A stretch of 7,123 bases of DNA from the NCBI GenBank assembly GCA_001593875.1, contig LUCA01000046.1, forward strand, positions 1-7,123. The letters run 5' to 3'. Shown here piece after piece: positions 1 through 4,928 of this stretch. The number at the start of each line of letters is the position of its first letter. Position 1 is the stretch's first letter. A program made the position numbers and the translations under genes. This DNA comes from Candidatus Bathyarchaeota archaeon B23. GTDB lineage: Archaea > Thermoproteota > Bathyarchaeia > TCS64 > B23. The notes below the pieces were generated by a model. It was not told the origin of the DNA. It did no database searches and saw only the letters and a list, made by a program, of their open reading frames with translations.

Positions 1-1
1 C

Positions 2-100
2 TTCATGAGGTATGTGCTCCCGGAGGCCGTGGAGATCGGCCTGGGGGTGAGGTGGAAGCAGCGCTACACCACCTCTAGGCGAATCCACTGGCCCCTCTAA
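2..100 (+). CDS. C-terminal tail of an unidentified protein (5' end outside window)
   Basis: Frame 2 is open from the left edge to a TAA at 98-100 and gives 32 residues ending in ...RRIHWPL. About 29 of the 32 sense codons end in G or C, the pattern of the confident genes here. Frame 1 has mixed third positions and stops at 78, so this looks like a real gene end rather than chance. The tail is basic and aromatic and has no motif I can assign. The gene ends 68 bases before the dehydrogenase start on the same strand. A weak TATA-like element lies between them, so they need not share a transcript. Function unknown. Confidence 0.55.
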   Translation, partial: FMRYVLPEAVEIGLGVRWKQRYTTSRRIHWPL

Positions 101-133
101 GTCACCTACATAGAGCTCTCCCCCATCTATGGG

Positions 134-145
134 AAACCAATTAAG
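134..145 (+). promoter_or_regulatory. Possible TATA/BRE element for the zinc dehydrogenase
   Basis: An A/T-rich patch (aaaccaattaag) lies in otherwise GC-rich DNA. Its centre is about 27-29 bases before the ATG at 169. That is the spacing expected for an archaeal TATA box driving a leaderless transcript, and no Shine-Dalgarno-like GGTG or GGAGG precedes the ATG. The match to a TATA consensus is weak. Confidence 0.35.
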
Positions 146-168
146 CCGAAGAGTCCTATCTCTCTGGG

Positions 169-1203
169 ATGAGGGCAGCCCTCTACTACAACAATCGAGA
201 CATCAGGATCGTGGAGGTGCCGAGGCCCAGCGTCGGCACCGGGGAGCTGTTGATGAGGGTGGAGGCCTGCGGCATCTGCGGCAGCGACGTCATGGAGTGG
301 TATAGGGTGCCCAAGGCTCCGAGGGTTTTGGGGCATGAGGCCGTCGGCGTCGTCGAGGAGGTCGGCGAGGGCGTAGAGGTCTACGGGATGGGGGATCGCA
401 TCTTCGTCTCGCATCACGTCCCCTGCAACACCTGCCGCCGATGCCTCCGAGGGGATTATACCACCTGTGAGATGCTGCATAGAACCAACATCGACCCGGG
501 GGGCTTCGCCGAATATGTCCGGGTGCCGAGCATCAACGTCGACAGGGGCGTCTTCACGCTGCCCGAGGGGGTCTCCTTCCTCGACGGCGTCCTCATAGAG
601 CCCCTGGGCTGCGTCGTGAGGGGGCAGGGGAGGCTCGGCCTAGAGCCTGGGGACTCGGTGCTCGTCATCGGCAGCGGCGTGGCGGGCATCCTCCACATCC
701 AGCTGGCGAGGGTGAGGGGCGCAGGCCCCATCCTGGCGGCTGATATAAATGAATATAGGATTAGGGCGGCGGAGCGTTTCGGGGCCGATGAGGCCTTCGA
801 CGCCGGGGGAGGCCTCCCGGAGCAGGTGAGGGAGGCCAACGATGGAAGACTGGCCGACAGGGTCATCGTCTGCACCGCAGCCATGGAGGCCATCAAGACC
901 GCGGCCCGATGCGTGGAGGATGGGGGGAGAGTCCTCTACTTCGCCCCCACACCCCCAGGGGTGAGGCTATCCCTAGACTTCAACGACTTCTGGATGAGGC
1001 AGCTGACGTTGACCAGCAGCTATGCGGCTGCTCCAGCTGACCTCCAGGTGGCCCTGGAGCTCATCAGGCGTGGACGCATAAGGGCTGGGGAGATGGTCAC
1101 CCACCGGCTTCCGCTGGGGGAGATCGCCGAGGGCTTTAGGCTGGTGGAGAGGGCTGGTGAATCATTGAAGGTGGTCATAGAGCCCCATCAGCAGGGCTCG
1201 TAG
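169..1203 (+). CDS. Zinc-dependent medium-chain dehydrogenase (alcohol/polyol/threonine dehydrogenase-like)
   Basis: This 344-residue protein, typical in length for the zinc-dependent MDR superfamily, should catalyse reversible NAD(P)-linked oxidation of an alcohol or polyol in the cytoplasm. Visible features in order: catalytic-zinc region CGICGSD (Cys37); GHE motif (His56, Glu57); structural-zinc lobe with cysteines 86, 89, 92 and 100; GGFAEY at 111-116; a Glu144-Pro pair, the usual fourth catalytic-zinc ligand region; and a Rossmann loop VIGSGVAG at about 166-173. Asp192, at the end of the second Rossmann strand, favours NAD over NADP by family precedent. The layout resembles sorbitol and L-threonine 3-dehydrogenases, but the substrate cannot be read from sequence. 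The ATG at 169 is chosen because the MDR N-terminus begins there and a TATA-like patch is correctly spaced upstream. Its 3' end overlaps the convergent acetyltransferase gene by 16 bases. Confidence 0.93.
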   Translation: MRAALYYNNRDIRIVEVPRPSVGTGELLMRVEACGICGSDVMEWYRVPKAPRVLGHEAVGVVEEVGEGVEVYGMGDRIFVSHHVPCNTCRRCLRGDYTTCEMLHRTNIDPGGFAEYVRVPSINVDRGVFTLPEGVSFLDGVLIEPLGCVVRGQGRLGLEPGDSVLVIGSGVAGILHIQLARVRGAGPILAADINEYRIRAAERFGADEAFDAGGGLPEQVREANDGRLADRVIVCTAAMEAIKTAARCVEDGGRVLYFAPTPPGVRLSLDFNDFWMRQLTLTSSYAAAPADLQVALELIRRGRIRAGEMVTHRLPLGEIAEGFRLVERAGESLKVVIEPHQQGS

Positions 1204-1811
1204 ACAACTTCGAGGCCCCAGCTCTCCGCCCTGTAGAGGGGATGAGCCAGACAGAAGTCGACGCCCTTCAACATCTCCTCCCAATCCATCTCCGGGGGCT
1301 CAGCCCTCTGTCTCAGGGGCATCCACATCAGATGAACCCGGAAGCAGATCTCCCTCCGCTTCACCCTATGCCTCATCCCCCTTGAGCCTAGAGGCTGGAA
1401 GCCGAGATACTCCATGTGCCTCAGCTTCAGCCAGGGGCTGGGATGGCCCTCCAGGGCGATGGTGGCCACCCCCGAGGCGTCACCTACGGCCCTCAACATT
1501 CGGTGGAGGAGCCTTCGCCCTAGCCCCCTCCCCCCGGCTCTCCTCAGAACCCAGATACAGTTCATCACCCAGACCTCCTCGCCCCTTATGGGGTAGCCGG
1601 AGGCCTCGGCGGGGGCGTACTCTATCTGCCCCACGGCATCCCCGTTGAGGAGGAGTATCTCCTTCCTCAAACCCCTTGGGGTAGCCCACTGGAGGTACTC
1701 CCTCCGCTTCCTATAGCGTCGATAGGGCATGGGGGAGATACACTTGTAGAGATACCGCTCATACTCATCCCCCTCTATCACATCTATGATCTCGACGTCC
1801 CTCAACTCCAC
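1188..1811 (-). CDS. GNAT-family N-acetyltransferase (archaeal type)
   Basis: The 207-residue product starts at GTG 1811. The acetyl-CoA pyrophosphate-binding loop (motif A) is clear at about 90-102, R-R-A-G-G-R-G-L-G-R-R-L-L, preceded by the beta-strand VWVMNCIWVL and followed by a YLGF segment near 135-138, the usual end of a GNAT core. The N-terminal part (a PMPYRRY segment near 28-34 and GQIEYAP near 61-67) recalls an uncharacterised archaeal GNAT subgroup; that is from memory, not a search. The substrate is unknown. The frame stays open 85 codons further upstream, but that part overlaps the membrane gene out of frame, is arginine/proline-rich and is not GNAT-like. A TTG at 1805 overlapping the preceding TGA is an alternative start. 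The overlap with the CcdA-like gene implies translational coupling. The 3' end overlaps the convergent dehydrogenase. Confidence 0.85.
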   Translation of the reverse strand: MELRDVEIIDVIEGDEYERYLYKCISPMPYRRYRKRREYLQWATPRGLRKEILLLNGDAVGQIEYAPAEASGYPIRGEEVWVMNCIWVLRRAGGRGLGRRLLHRMLRAVGDASGVATIALEGHPSPWLKLRHMEYLGFQPLGSRGMRHRVKRREICFRVHLMWMPLRQRAEPPEMDWEEMLKGVDFCLAHPLYRAESWGLEVVYEPC

Positions 1812-2461
1812 ATCCCCCCGAGGAGGTTTGTCAGGGCCATGTAGAGGCCTGCGACGATGAGGATGAGGGCCGTGACCCTCGACATATAGCCGGCCAGCCC
1901 CCTCACCCTGTCGACTATATAACCCTTGGAGTAGGAGACGGCGAGGGAGAGGGGGAGGAAGAGGGCTGCGCAGCCTAGGGCGTAGGAGAGGTAGAGGGGT
2001 ATGACCCCGTAGAGGCCTGCGCCGGCCGAGGTGAAGACGAGGAGGATGAAGACGGGGAGTGAACACCCGAGGGAGGAGAGGGCGTAGACGACGCCGAAGA
2101 GATAGAAGGAGAGTAAACCCCCGGCCTCAGGTGGAGCCGGATGGGGGAGGATCGAGAGGGTTAGGCTGCCCCGCAGGTAGAGGAGGAGTCCGAGGATTAT
2201 GAGCACCACGCCTAGGAGGGGGTTGAGGAGTCCTAGGGGGGCGACGCCCAGGGCTAGGGAGGGGAGGAGGCCCGCCAGCGTGTAGACGGATAGGAAGCCG
2301 AGGAGGGTTGTGACGGCTAAAATCAGGGCGCCCCTCAGCCTTCCAGCCTCCACGGCGTGGAGGTAGTAGGCGATATAGGAGGGGAGCAGCGGCAGTGAGC
2401 AGGGTGAGAGGGGTGAGAGGACGCCGGCCGTGAAGGCCAAGAGCAGCCTCGCAGCCTCCAT
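1802..2461 (-). CDS. ccdA: CcdA/DsbD-like transmembrane thiol-disulfide electron carrier
   Basis: A 219-residue, highly hydrophobic protein with about six predicted membrane segments (roughly 5-34, 43-66, 75-96, 118-145, 150-176 and 195-213), the size and topology of CcdA. Two intramembrane cysteines sit where the family has its redox pair: Cys21 in SPLSPCSLPLLPSY (segment 1) and Cys133 in SSLGCSLP (segment 4). By family precedent it takes electrons from cytoplasmic thioredoxin and reduces an extracytoplasmic thioredoxin-like partner. The gene immediately upstream encodes such a partner. I place the start at ATG 2461 because a GGTG at 2471-2468 lies six bases before it. An in-frame GTG at 2470 is possible but has no ribosome-binding sequence. 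The start lies one base after the TlpA-like stop codon, and the 3' end overlaps the GNAT start. No ResB-like or other cytochrome c maturation gene is visible nearby. Confidence 0.9.
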   Translation of the reverse strand: MEAARLLLAFTAGVLSPLSPCSLPLLPSYIAYYLHAVEAGRLRGALILAVTTLLGFLSVYTLAGLLPSLALGVAPLGLLNPLLGVVLIILGLLLYLRGSLTLSILPHPAPPEAGGLLSFYLFGVVYALSSLGCSLPVFILLVFTSAGAGLYGVIPLYLSYALGCAALFLPLSLAVSYSKGYIVDRVRGLAGYMSRVTALILIVAGLYMALTNLLGGMWS

Positions 2462-2462
2462 C

Positions 2463-2981
2463 TCACCCACCTATCTGGAGGATGAGCAGCCTCAGACGAT
2501 CATAGGAGGTGTAGGCCCCCCTATAACGGATGACGCCCTCCCTATCGACGATGATGACCGTTGGGACGTAGGAGACCTTGTAGGCGAGGCCGGCTTCAGG
2601 CGAGTGGCCGTAGAACCAGGTGATCCCCATCATCCTCACCCAGTCACCCGTCGGATGCCCTGAGGGATCGATGTCGATGGAGACGACGCAGATATCCTCG
2701 CCGAACTCATCGACGAGCTCCTTGAGGGCCTCGATCTGCTTGCTACAGTAGGGACACCACATCGTCGAGAACTCGAGGACGACGATCTCCCCCCTGTGGT
2801 CTGACAGCTTGAACTTGGAGCCGTCGACGCCGGTGACGATGAGATCTGGGGCCCGCATGCCGACGTAGATCCCCTCCTCAATTCTCCCACTCCTCGACCT
2901 GGAGAGGGAGAGATTGAGGGCTGCCACGGCGACGATGAGGACGGCGGCGACGATGAGGACTCGCCTATCCCCCCCCGCCAT
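2463..2981 (-). CDS. Membrane-anchored TlpA/ResA-like thioredoxin-fold protein
   Basis: The 172-residue product has a hydrophobic N-terminal signal anchor (about residues 7-25) after a short basic stretch (GGDRR). A TlpA/AhpC-type thioredoxin domain follows: VGMRAPDLIV entry, LSDHRGEIVVLEFSTMW, the redox motif W-C-P-Y-C with cysteines at 76 and 79, and the cis-proline segment YVPTVIIVD (Pro140). The topology puts the catalytic domain outside the cytoplasm. The expected role is thiol-disulfide reduction of exported proteins or apocytochromes, with CcdA as electron donor. ATG 2981 is preferred because a T-rich TATA-like patch lies about 26 bases upstream. An in-frame ATG at 2996 would add five residues (MGWGN) and cannot be excluded. 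The stop is one base before the CcdA-like ATG, and the D-aminopeptidase gene ends 40-55 bases upstream on the same strand. Confidence 0.9.
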   Translation of the reverse strand: MAGGDRRVLIVAAVLIVAVAALNLSLSRSRSGRIEEGIYVGMRAPDLIVTGVDGSKFKLSDHRGEIVVLEFSTMWCPYCSKQIEALKELVDEFGEDICVVSIDIDPSGHPTGDWVRMMGITWFYGHSPEAGLAYKVSYVPTVIIVDREGVIRYRGAYTSYDRLRLLILQIGG

Positions 2982-3002
2982 ATTCCCCCATCCCATCAGC
3001 TA

Positions 3003-3013
3003 TCATGAAAAGA
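3003..3013 (-). promoter_or_regulatory. Possible internal TATA-like element before the tlpA-ccdA-GNAT genes
   Basis: On the minus strand the short gap after the D-aminopeptidase gene contains a T-rich patch (tcttttcatga). Its centre is about 26 bases before ATG 2981, which fits a leaderless archaeal transcript. It could let the thiol-redox genes be transcribed apart from the peptidase gene. It could also be just an AT-rich spacer, or the T-rich 3' end signal of the upstream gene. Confidence 0.3.
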
Positions 3014-3036
3014 TTGGGAGGATGATGCGGCAAGTC

Positions 3037-3870
3037 TCACCGCTCCTCCACGGGATAGGCGACGGCGATGGCCGTCCTCAACCCCCTGAAGGCGGTGGGA
3101 TAGTCGTCGTAGACCATCTTGATGGTTCTCCCATCCATCCTCTCGACGTAGGGCATGATGGCGACGGCATCGGCCATCGTCGACGTGAGGAATCTCATCC
3201 TCACCTCCACGGGCTCCTCCACCCTGAAGGGCTTGATCTCGTCGACGCCCCTCAGGGCCTCGGCGGCCTTCTCCCTGATGATCCTCCTCGCCCTCTTGGG
3301 GTTGAGGCATCTCGCAGCGTAGCGGCTGACACCCCACTTGACGACGGCACCCCTGATGTTGGGAACCAGCTCCTTGGCCTCCTCTACGACGGCGGCGTCG
3401 CCGGAGATGAAGATGGAGGGCACCCCATGCCATCCGGCTAGGGCGGCGTTGAGGCCGAACTCCCCCATCTCGACGCCGTTTACGTAGACCGCATCCACCA
3501 CCCTCCCGGAGATGGTGTGGCAGAGGACTCCCCGCTCCGTCCCCTTCATGGAGTGATAGCCGACGTAGAGGGCTGCGTCGAAGCCGTCGTCGACGCCCTC
3601 CATCATCAGCCAGGGCCTCGGAGACCCCCTGATGAGCACCGCGGCCTCGTGTACCTCCTCCGGCGGGAGGTTGCTCATCCTGCCATGGGAGTCGGCCACC
3701 ACCACCTCCTCAGCCCCCGCCTCTAAGGCGCCCTCTATCGCTGCGTTTAGATCTCCGACCATCATCCTCCTGCAGGCTTCATACTCTTGAGGCCTCTTCC
3801 TGAAGTCGACCTGAGACCAGTCGACGATGCCGCTTATACCCTCCATATCGACGGAGATGTATACCCTCAA
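3037..3870 (-). CDS. dppA: M55-family D-aminopeptidase (DppA-like metallopeptidase)
   Basis: The 277-residue product from TTG 3870 matches the length of Bacillus DppA. It begins with the family N-terminus VYISVDMEGISG, so the metal ligands Asp8 and Glu10 carry the same numbers as in DppA. This argues against the upstream ATG at 3948, whose 26 extra residues look non-coding. Other ligand or catalytic positions visible are His62 (ADSHGR), His106 (GYHSM), His118 (LCHTISG, equivalent to the catalytic His of the family) and Glu137 (NGVEMGEFGLNA). Family members bind zinc and release N-terminal D-amino acids from short peptides, often as ring-shaped oligomers in the cytoplasm. No signal peptide is present. 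A TATA-like element lies about 30 bases upstream, and the tlpA-ccdA-GNAT genes follow on the same strand. The natural substrate in this organism is unknown, since archaea lack bacterial murein. Confidence 0.92.
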   Translation of the reverse strand: MRVYISVDMEGISGIVDWSQVDFRKRPQEYEACRRMMVGDLNAAIEGALEAGAEEVVVADSHGRMSNLPPEEVHEAAVLIRGSPRPWLMMEGVDDGFDAALYVGYHSMKGTERGVLCHTISGRVVDAVYVNGVEMGEFGLNAALAGWHGVPSIFISGDAAVVEEAKELVPNIRGAVVKWGVSRYAARCLNPKRARRIIREKAAEALRGVDEIKPFRVEEPVEVRMRFLTSTMADAVAIMPYVERMDGRTIKMVYDDYPTAFRGLRTAIAVAYPVEER

Positions 3871-3897
3871 GGCTCCCAGATATAGAGGGGGGCTCGA

Positions 3898-3908
3898 CGA
3901 TATAAGCT
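3898..3908 (-). promoter_or_regulatory. TATA-like element upstream of the D-aminopeptidase gene
   Basis: The minus strand reads agcttatatcg here, with its centre about 32 bases before the TTG at 3870. That predicts a start site near 3876 and a leader of only a few bases. A GGGAG at 3877-3873 sits too close to the TTG to be a standard ribosome-binding site, which favours near-leaderless initiation. The element abuts the stop codon of the zinc-ribbon microprotein gene. Confidence 0.45.
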
Positions 3909-4030
3909 CAGCTCCTCTTGGATCCCCTATAGAGGAGGGGAGCTCCACAGTAGATGCAGAGTTGGGTCTTGGGGACGAGATGCCTACATCGCTTGCAGAC
4001 GACTAGGATTCCTAGGGTCTCCCTCCTCAA
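3908..4030 (-). CDS. 40-residue zinc-ribbon microprotein
   Basis: From TTG 4030 the frame encodes 40 residues with the pattern Cys12-x2-Cys15-x9-Cys25-x2-Cys28, a compact zinc ribbon with no room for another domain. It ends in a basic tail (GSKRS). The frame stays open upstream to 4222, but that part runs across the promoter region and the start of the divergent formyltransferase gene, so I reject it as coding. The TTG lies about 27 bases from the centre of a strong TATA-like element (4053-4063), consistent with a leaderless start; there is no better start codon nearby. The D-aminopeptidase start follows 37 bases downstream on the same strand. Small archaeal zinc ribbons often bind nucleic acid or partner proteins; the role here is unknown. 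Confidence 0.6.
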   Translation of the reverse strand: MRRETLGILVVCKRCRHLVPKTQLCIYCGAPLLYRGSKRS

Positions 4031-4052
4031 CTCGATGGGCTTCCCTCCCCCT

Positions 4053-4063
4053 CCTTTAAAAGG
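4053..4063. promoter_or_regulatory. Near-symmetric TATA element between divergent genes
   Basis: The sequence cctttaaaagg contains the palindrome TTTAAA at 4055-4060 and is the most AT-rich word in the interval between the leftward zinc-ribbon gene and the rightward formyltransferase gene. Its centre is about 27 bases from the zinc-ribbon TTG at 4030, ideal for leaderless transcription. Read rightward it predicts a start near 4084 and a leader of about 58 bases before ATG 4142. It may serve both directions or only the leftward one. Confidence 0.5.
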
Positions 4064-4126
4064 GATGTGGAGTCCATCTATGATGGGGGATGGGTGAAAG
4101 TGGATGTTGAACCCATCTTCGACCCA

Positions 4127-4130
4127 GGTG
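4127..4130 (+). promoter_or_regulatory. Possible ribosome-binding site for the PurN-like gene
   Basis: GGTG at 4127-4130 matches the core complementary to the archaeal 16S rRNA 3' end. It precedes ATG 4142 by 11 bases, slightly longer than ideal spacing. It supports ATG 4142 over the in-frame GTG at 4094 and the ATG at 4067, whose extra residues do not resemble the family N-terminus. Confidence 0.4.
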
Positions 4131-4141
4131 TAGGACGCCGC

Positions 4142-4915
4142 ATGAGGGTTGCCTGCTTCATGTCGGGCTCGGGGACGAACACCAGGAAGATCATCGAGCG
4201 CTCCCGGGGGGAGGACGCCCACTACGAGGTGGCCCTCATCTTCACCGACGTGAGGGATGACAGAGTTGACGGGAGCGGCGAGAAGCGCTGTAGGGCGCTG
4301 GACATCGCCGAGGAGTACGGCATCCCCTATGAGTGCATAGACATCCTAGACTTCTACAGAAGCCGTGGACACAGGACCAAGAGGGATCTGTCGCTGAGAC
4401 CCCTCTACGATGAGAGGGTGATGCGATGCATCGAGCCTCACGGCGTCGACGTCATCGCCCTCGCCGGCTACATGAGCATCATCACCAAGCCCCTCCTGGA
4501 TCGGTATCGTGGCAGAATCGTGAACGTCCACCCCGCCGACCTCTCGGTGACGGAGGGAGGCCGAAGGAAATACGTCGGCCTCCACGCCGTCAGGGATGCG
4601 ATCCTGGCTGGGGAGCGATGCCTCTACTCGACGACTCATGTCGTGAGGGAGAAGGTGGATTATGGGGAGATATTGATGAGATCCAAGCCCGTCCCCGTCA
4701 TCCTTCCAGAGGGCGTCGCCCTCGAAGACCTGAGGCGAGATAGGGCTCTGCTGGAGAGGGTGGCTAGGGAGAATCAGAATCGGCTGAAGGAGCGGGGTGA
4801 CTGGGTCATCTATCCGCTGACGCTGCAGATGATCGCCGAGGGTCGCATAGCCTTAAACGGCCGAGGCGGCGTCTACATCGACGGCGTCCTCATGCCCAAC
4901 GGGTTGAGGCTGTGA
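4142..4915 (+). CDS. PurN-like formyltransferase (phosphoribosylglycinamide formyltransferase family)
   Basis: The 257-residue protein follows the formyl-transferase fold. MRVACFMSGSGTN at 1-13 is the phosphate-binding N-terminus. VIALAGYMSIITKPLL at about 104-119 matches the PurN folate-site segment. Asn128 and His130 (NVHPADL) and Asp173 (VDYGEIL) correspond to the Asn-His-Asp catalytic triad of E. coli PurN. The C-terminal WVIYPLTLQMIAEGRI and IDGVLMPNGLRL also align with PurN. PurN uses 10-formyl-tetrahydrofolate to formylate GAR in purine synthesis. Differences: after NVHPADL the usual short P-G-x-H loop becomes TEGGRRKYVGLH (His148), with several added residues including a basic GGRRK stretch. 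There is also extra sequence near 70-95 (RGHRTKRDLSLRP) and 195-220. It may be a PurN paralogue with another acceptor. No other purine gene is in the window. It converges with the COG2403 gene, 13 bases apart. Confidence 0.85.
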   Translation: MRVACFMSGSGTNTRKIIERSRGEDAHYEVALIFTDVRDDRVDGSGEKRCRALDIAEEYGIPYECIDILDFYRSRGHRTKRDLSLRPLYDERVMRCIEPHGVDVIALAGYMSIITKPLLDRYRGRIVNVHPADLSVTEGGRRKYVGLHAVRDAILAGERCLYSTTHVVREKVDYGEILMRSKPVPVILPEGVALEDLRRDRALLERVARENQNRLKERGDWVIYPLTLQMIAEGRIALNGRGGVYIDGVLMPNGLRL

Positions 4916-4925
4916 AGAAAAGGGG
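4914..4925 (-). terminator. Possible pyrimidine-rich terminator after the COG2403 gene
   Basis: Just past the minus-strand stop codon the strand reads ccccttttcttc, a short pyrimidine/T-rich tract of the kind that ends archaeal transcripts without a stem-loop. It lies in the 13-base gap between two convergent genes. The tract is short and no hairpin is seen. Confidence 0.3.
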
Positions 4926-4928
4926 TTC

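Noticed and set aside
456..896. 146-codon minus-strand frame
   Set aside because: It is antisense to the dehydrogenase, Ser/Pro/Met-rich, with no motif; the + strand gene carries all the zinc ligands.
1812..2066. 85-codon upstream extension of the GNAT frame
   Set aside because: It lies out of frame inside the CcdA-like gene and is rich in Arg, Pro and Leu, as expected for a shadow of GC-rich code; GNAT-like sequence begins near 1811.
2996..3433. 145-codon minus-strand frame
   Set aside because: It overlaps the D-aminopeptidase gene in another frame; its Arg/Gly/Gln-rich composition looks like a frame shadow.
2914..3441. 175-codon + strand frame
   Set aside because: It is antisense to the D-aminopeptidase gene, rich in His, Asp, Gly and Pro, with no domain.
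4067..4141. Longer N-terminus for the formyltransferase from ATG 4067 or GTG 4094
   Set aside because: ATG 4067 lies only about 9 bases from the TATA centre, upstream of the predicted transcript start, and the added residues do not match the family; MRVACFMSGSGTN at 4142 is the expected N-terminus.
4031..4222. Upstream extension of the zinc-ribbon frame
   Set aside because: It runs antisense over the formyltransferase N-terminus and through the TATA element, and its residues show no motif.
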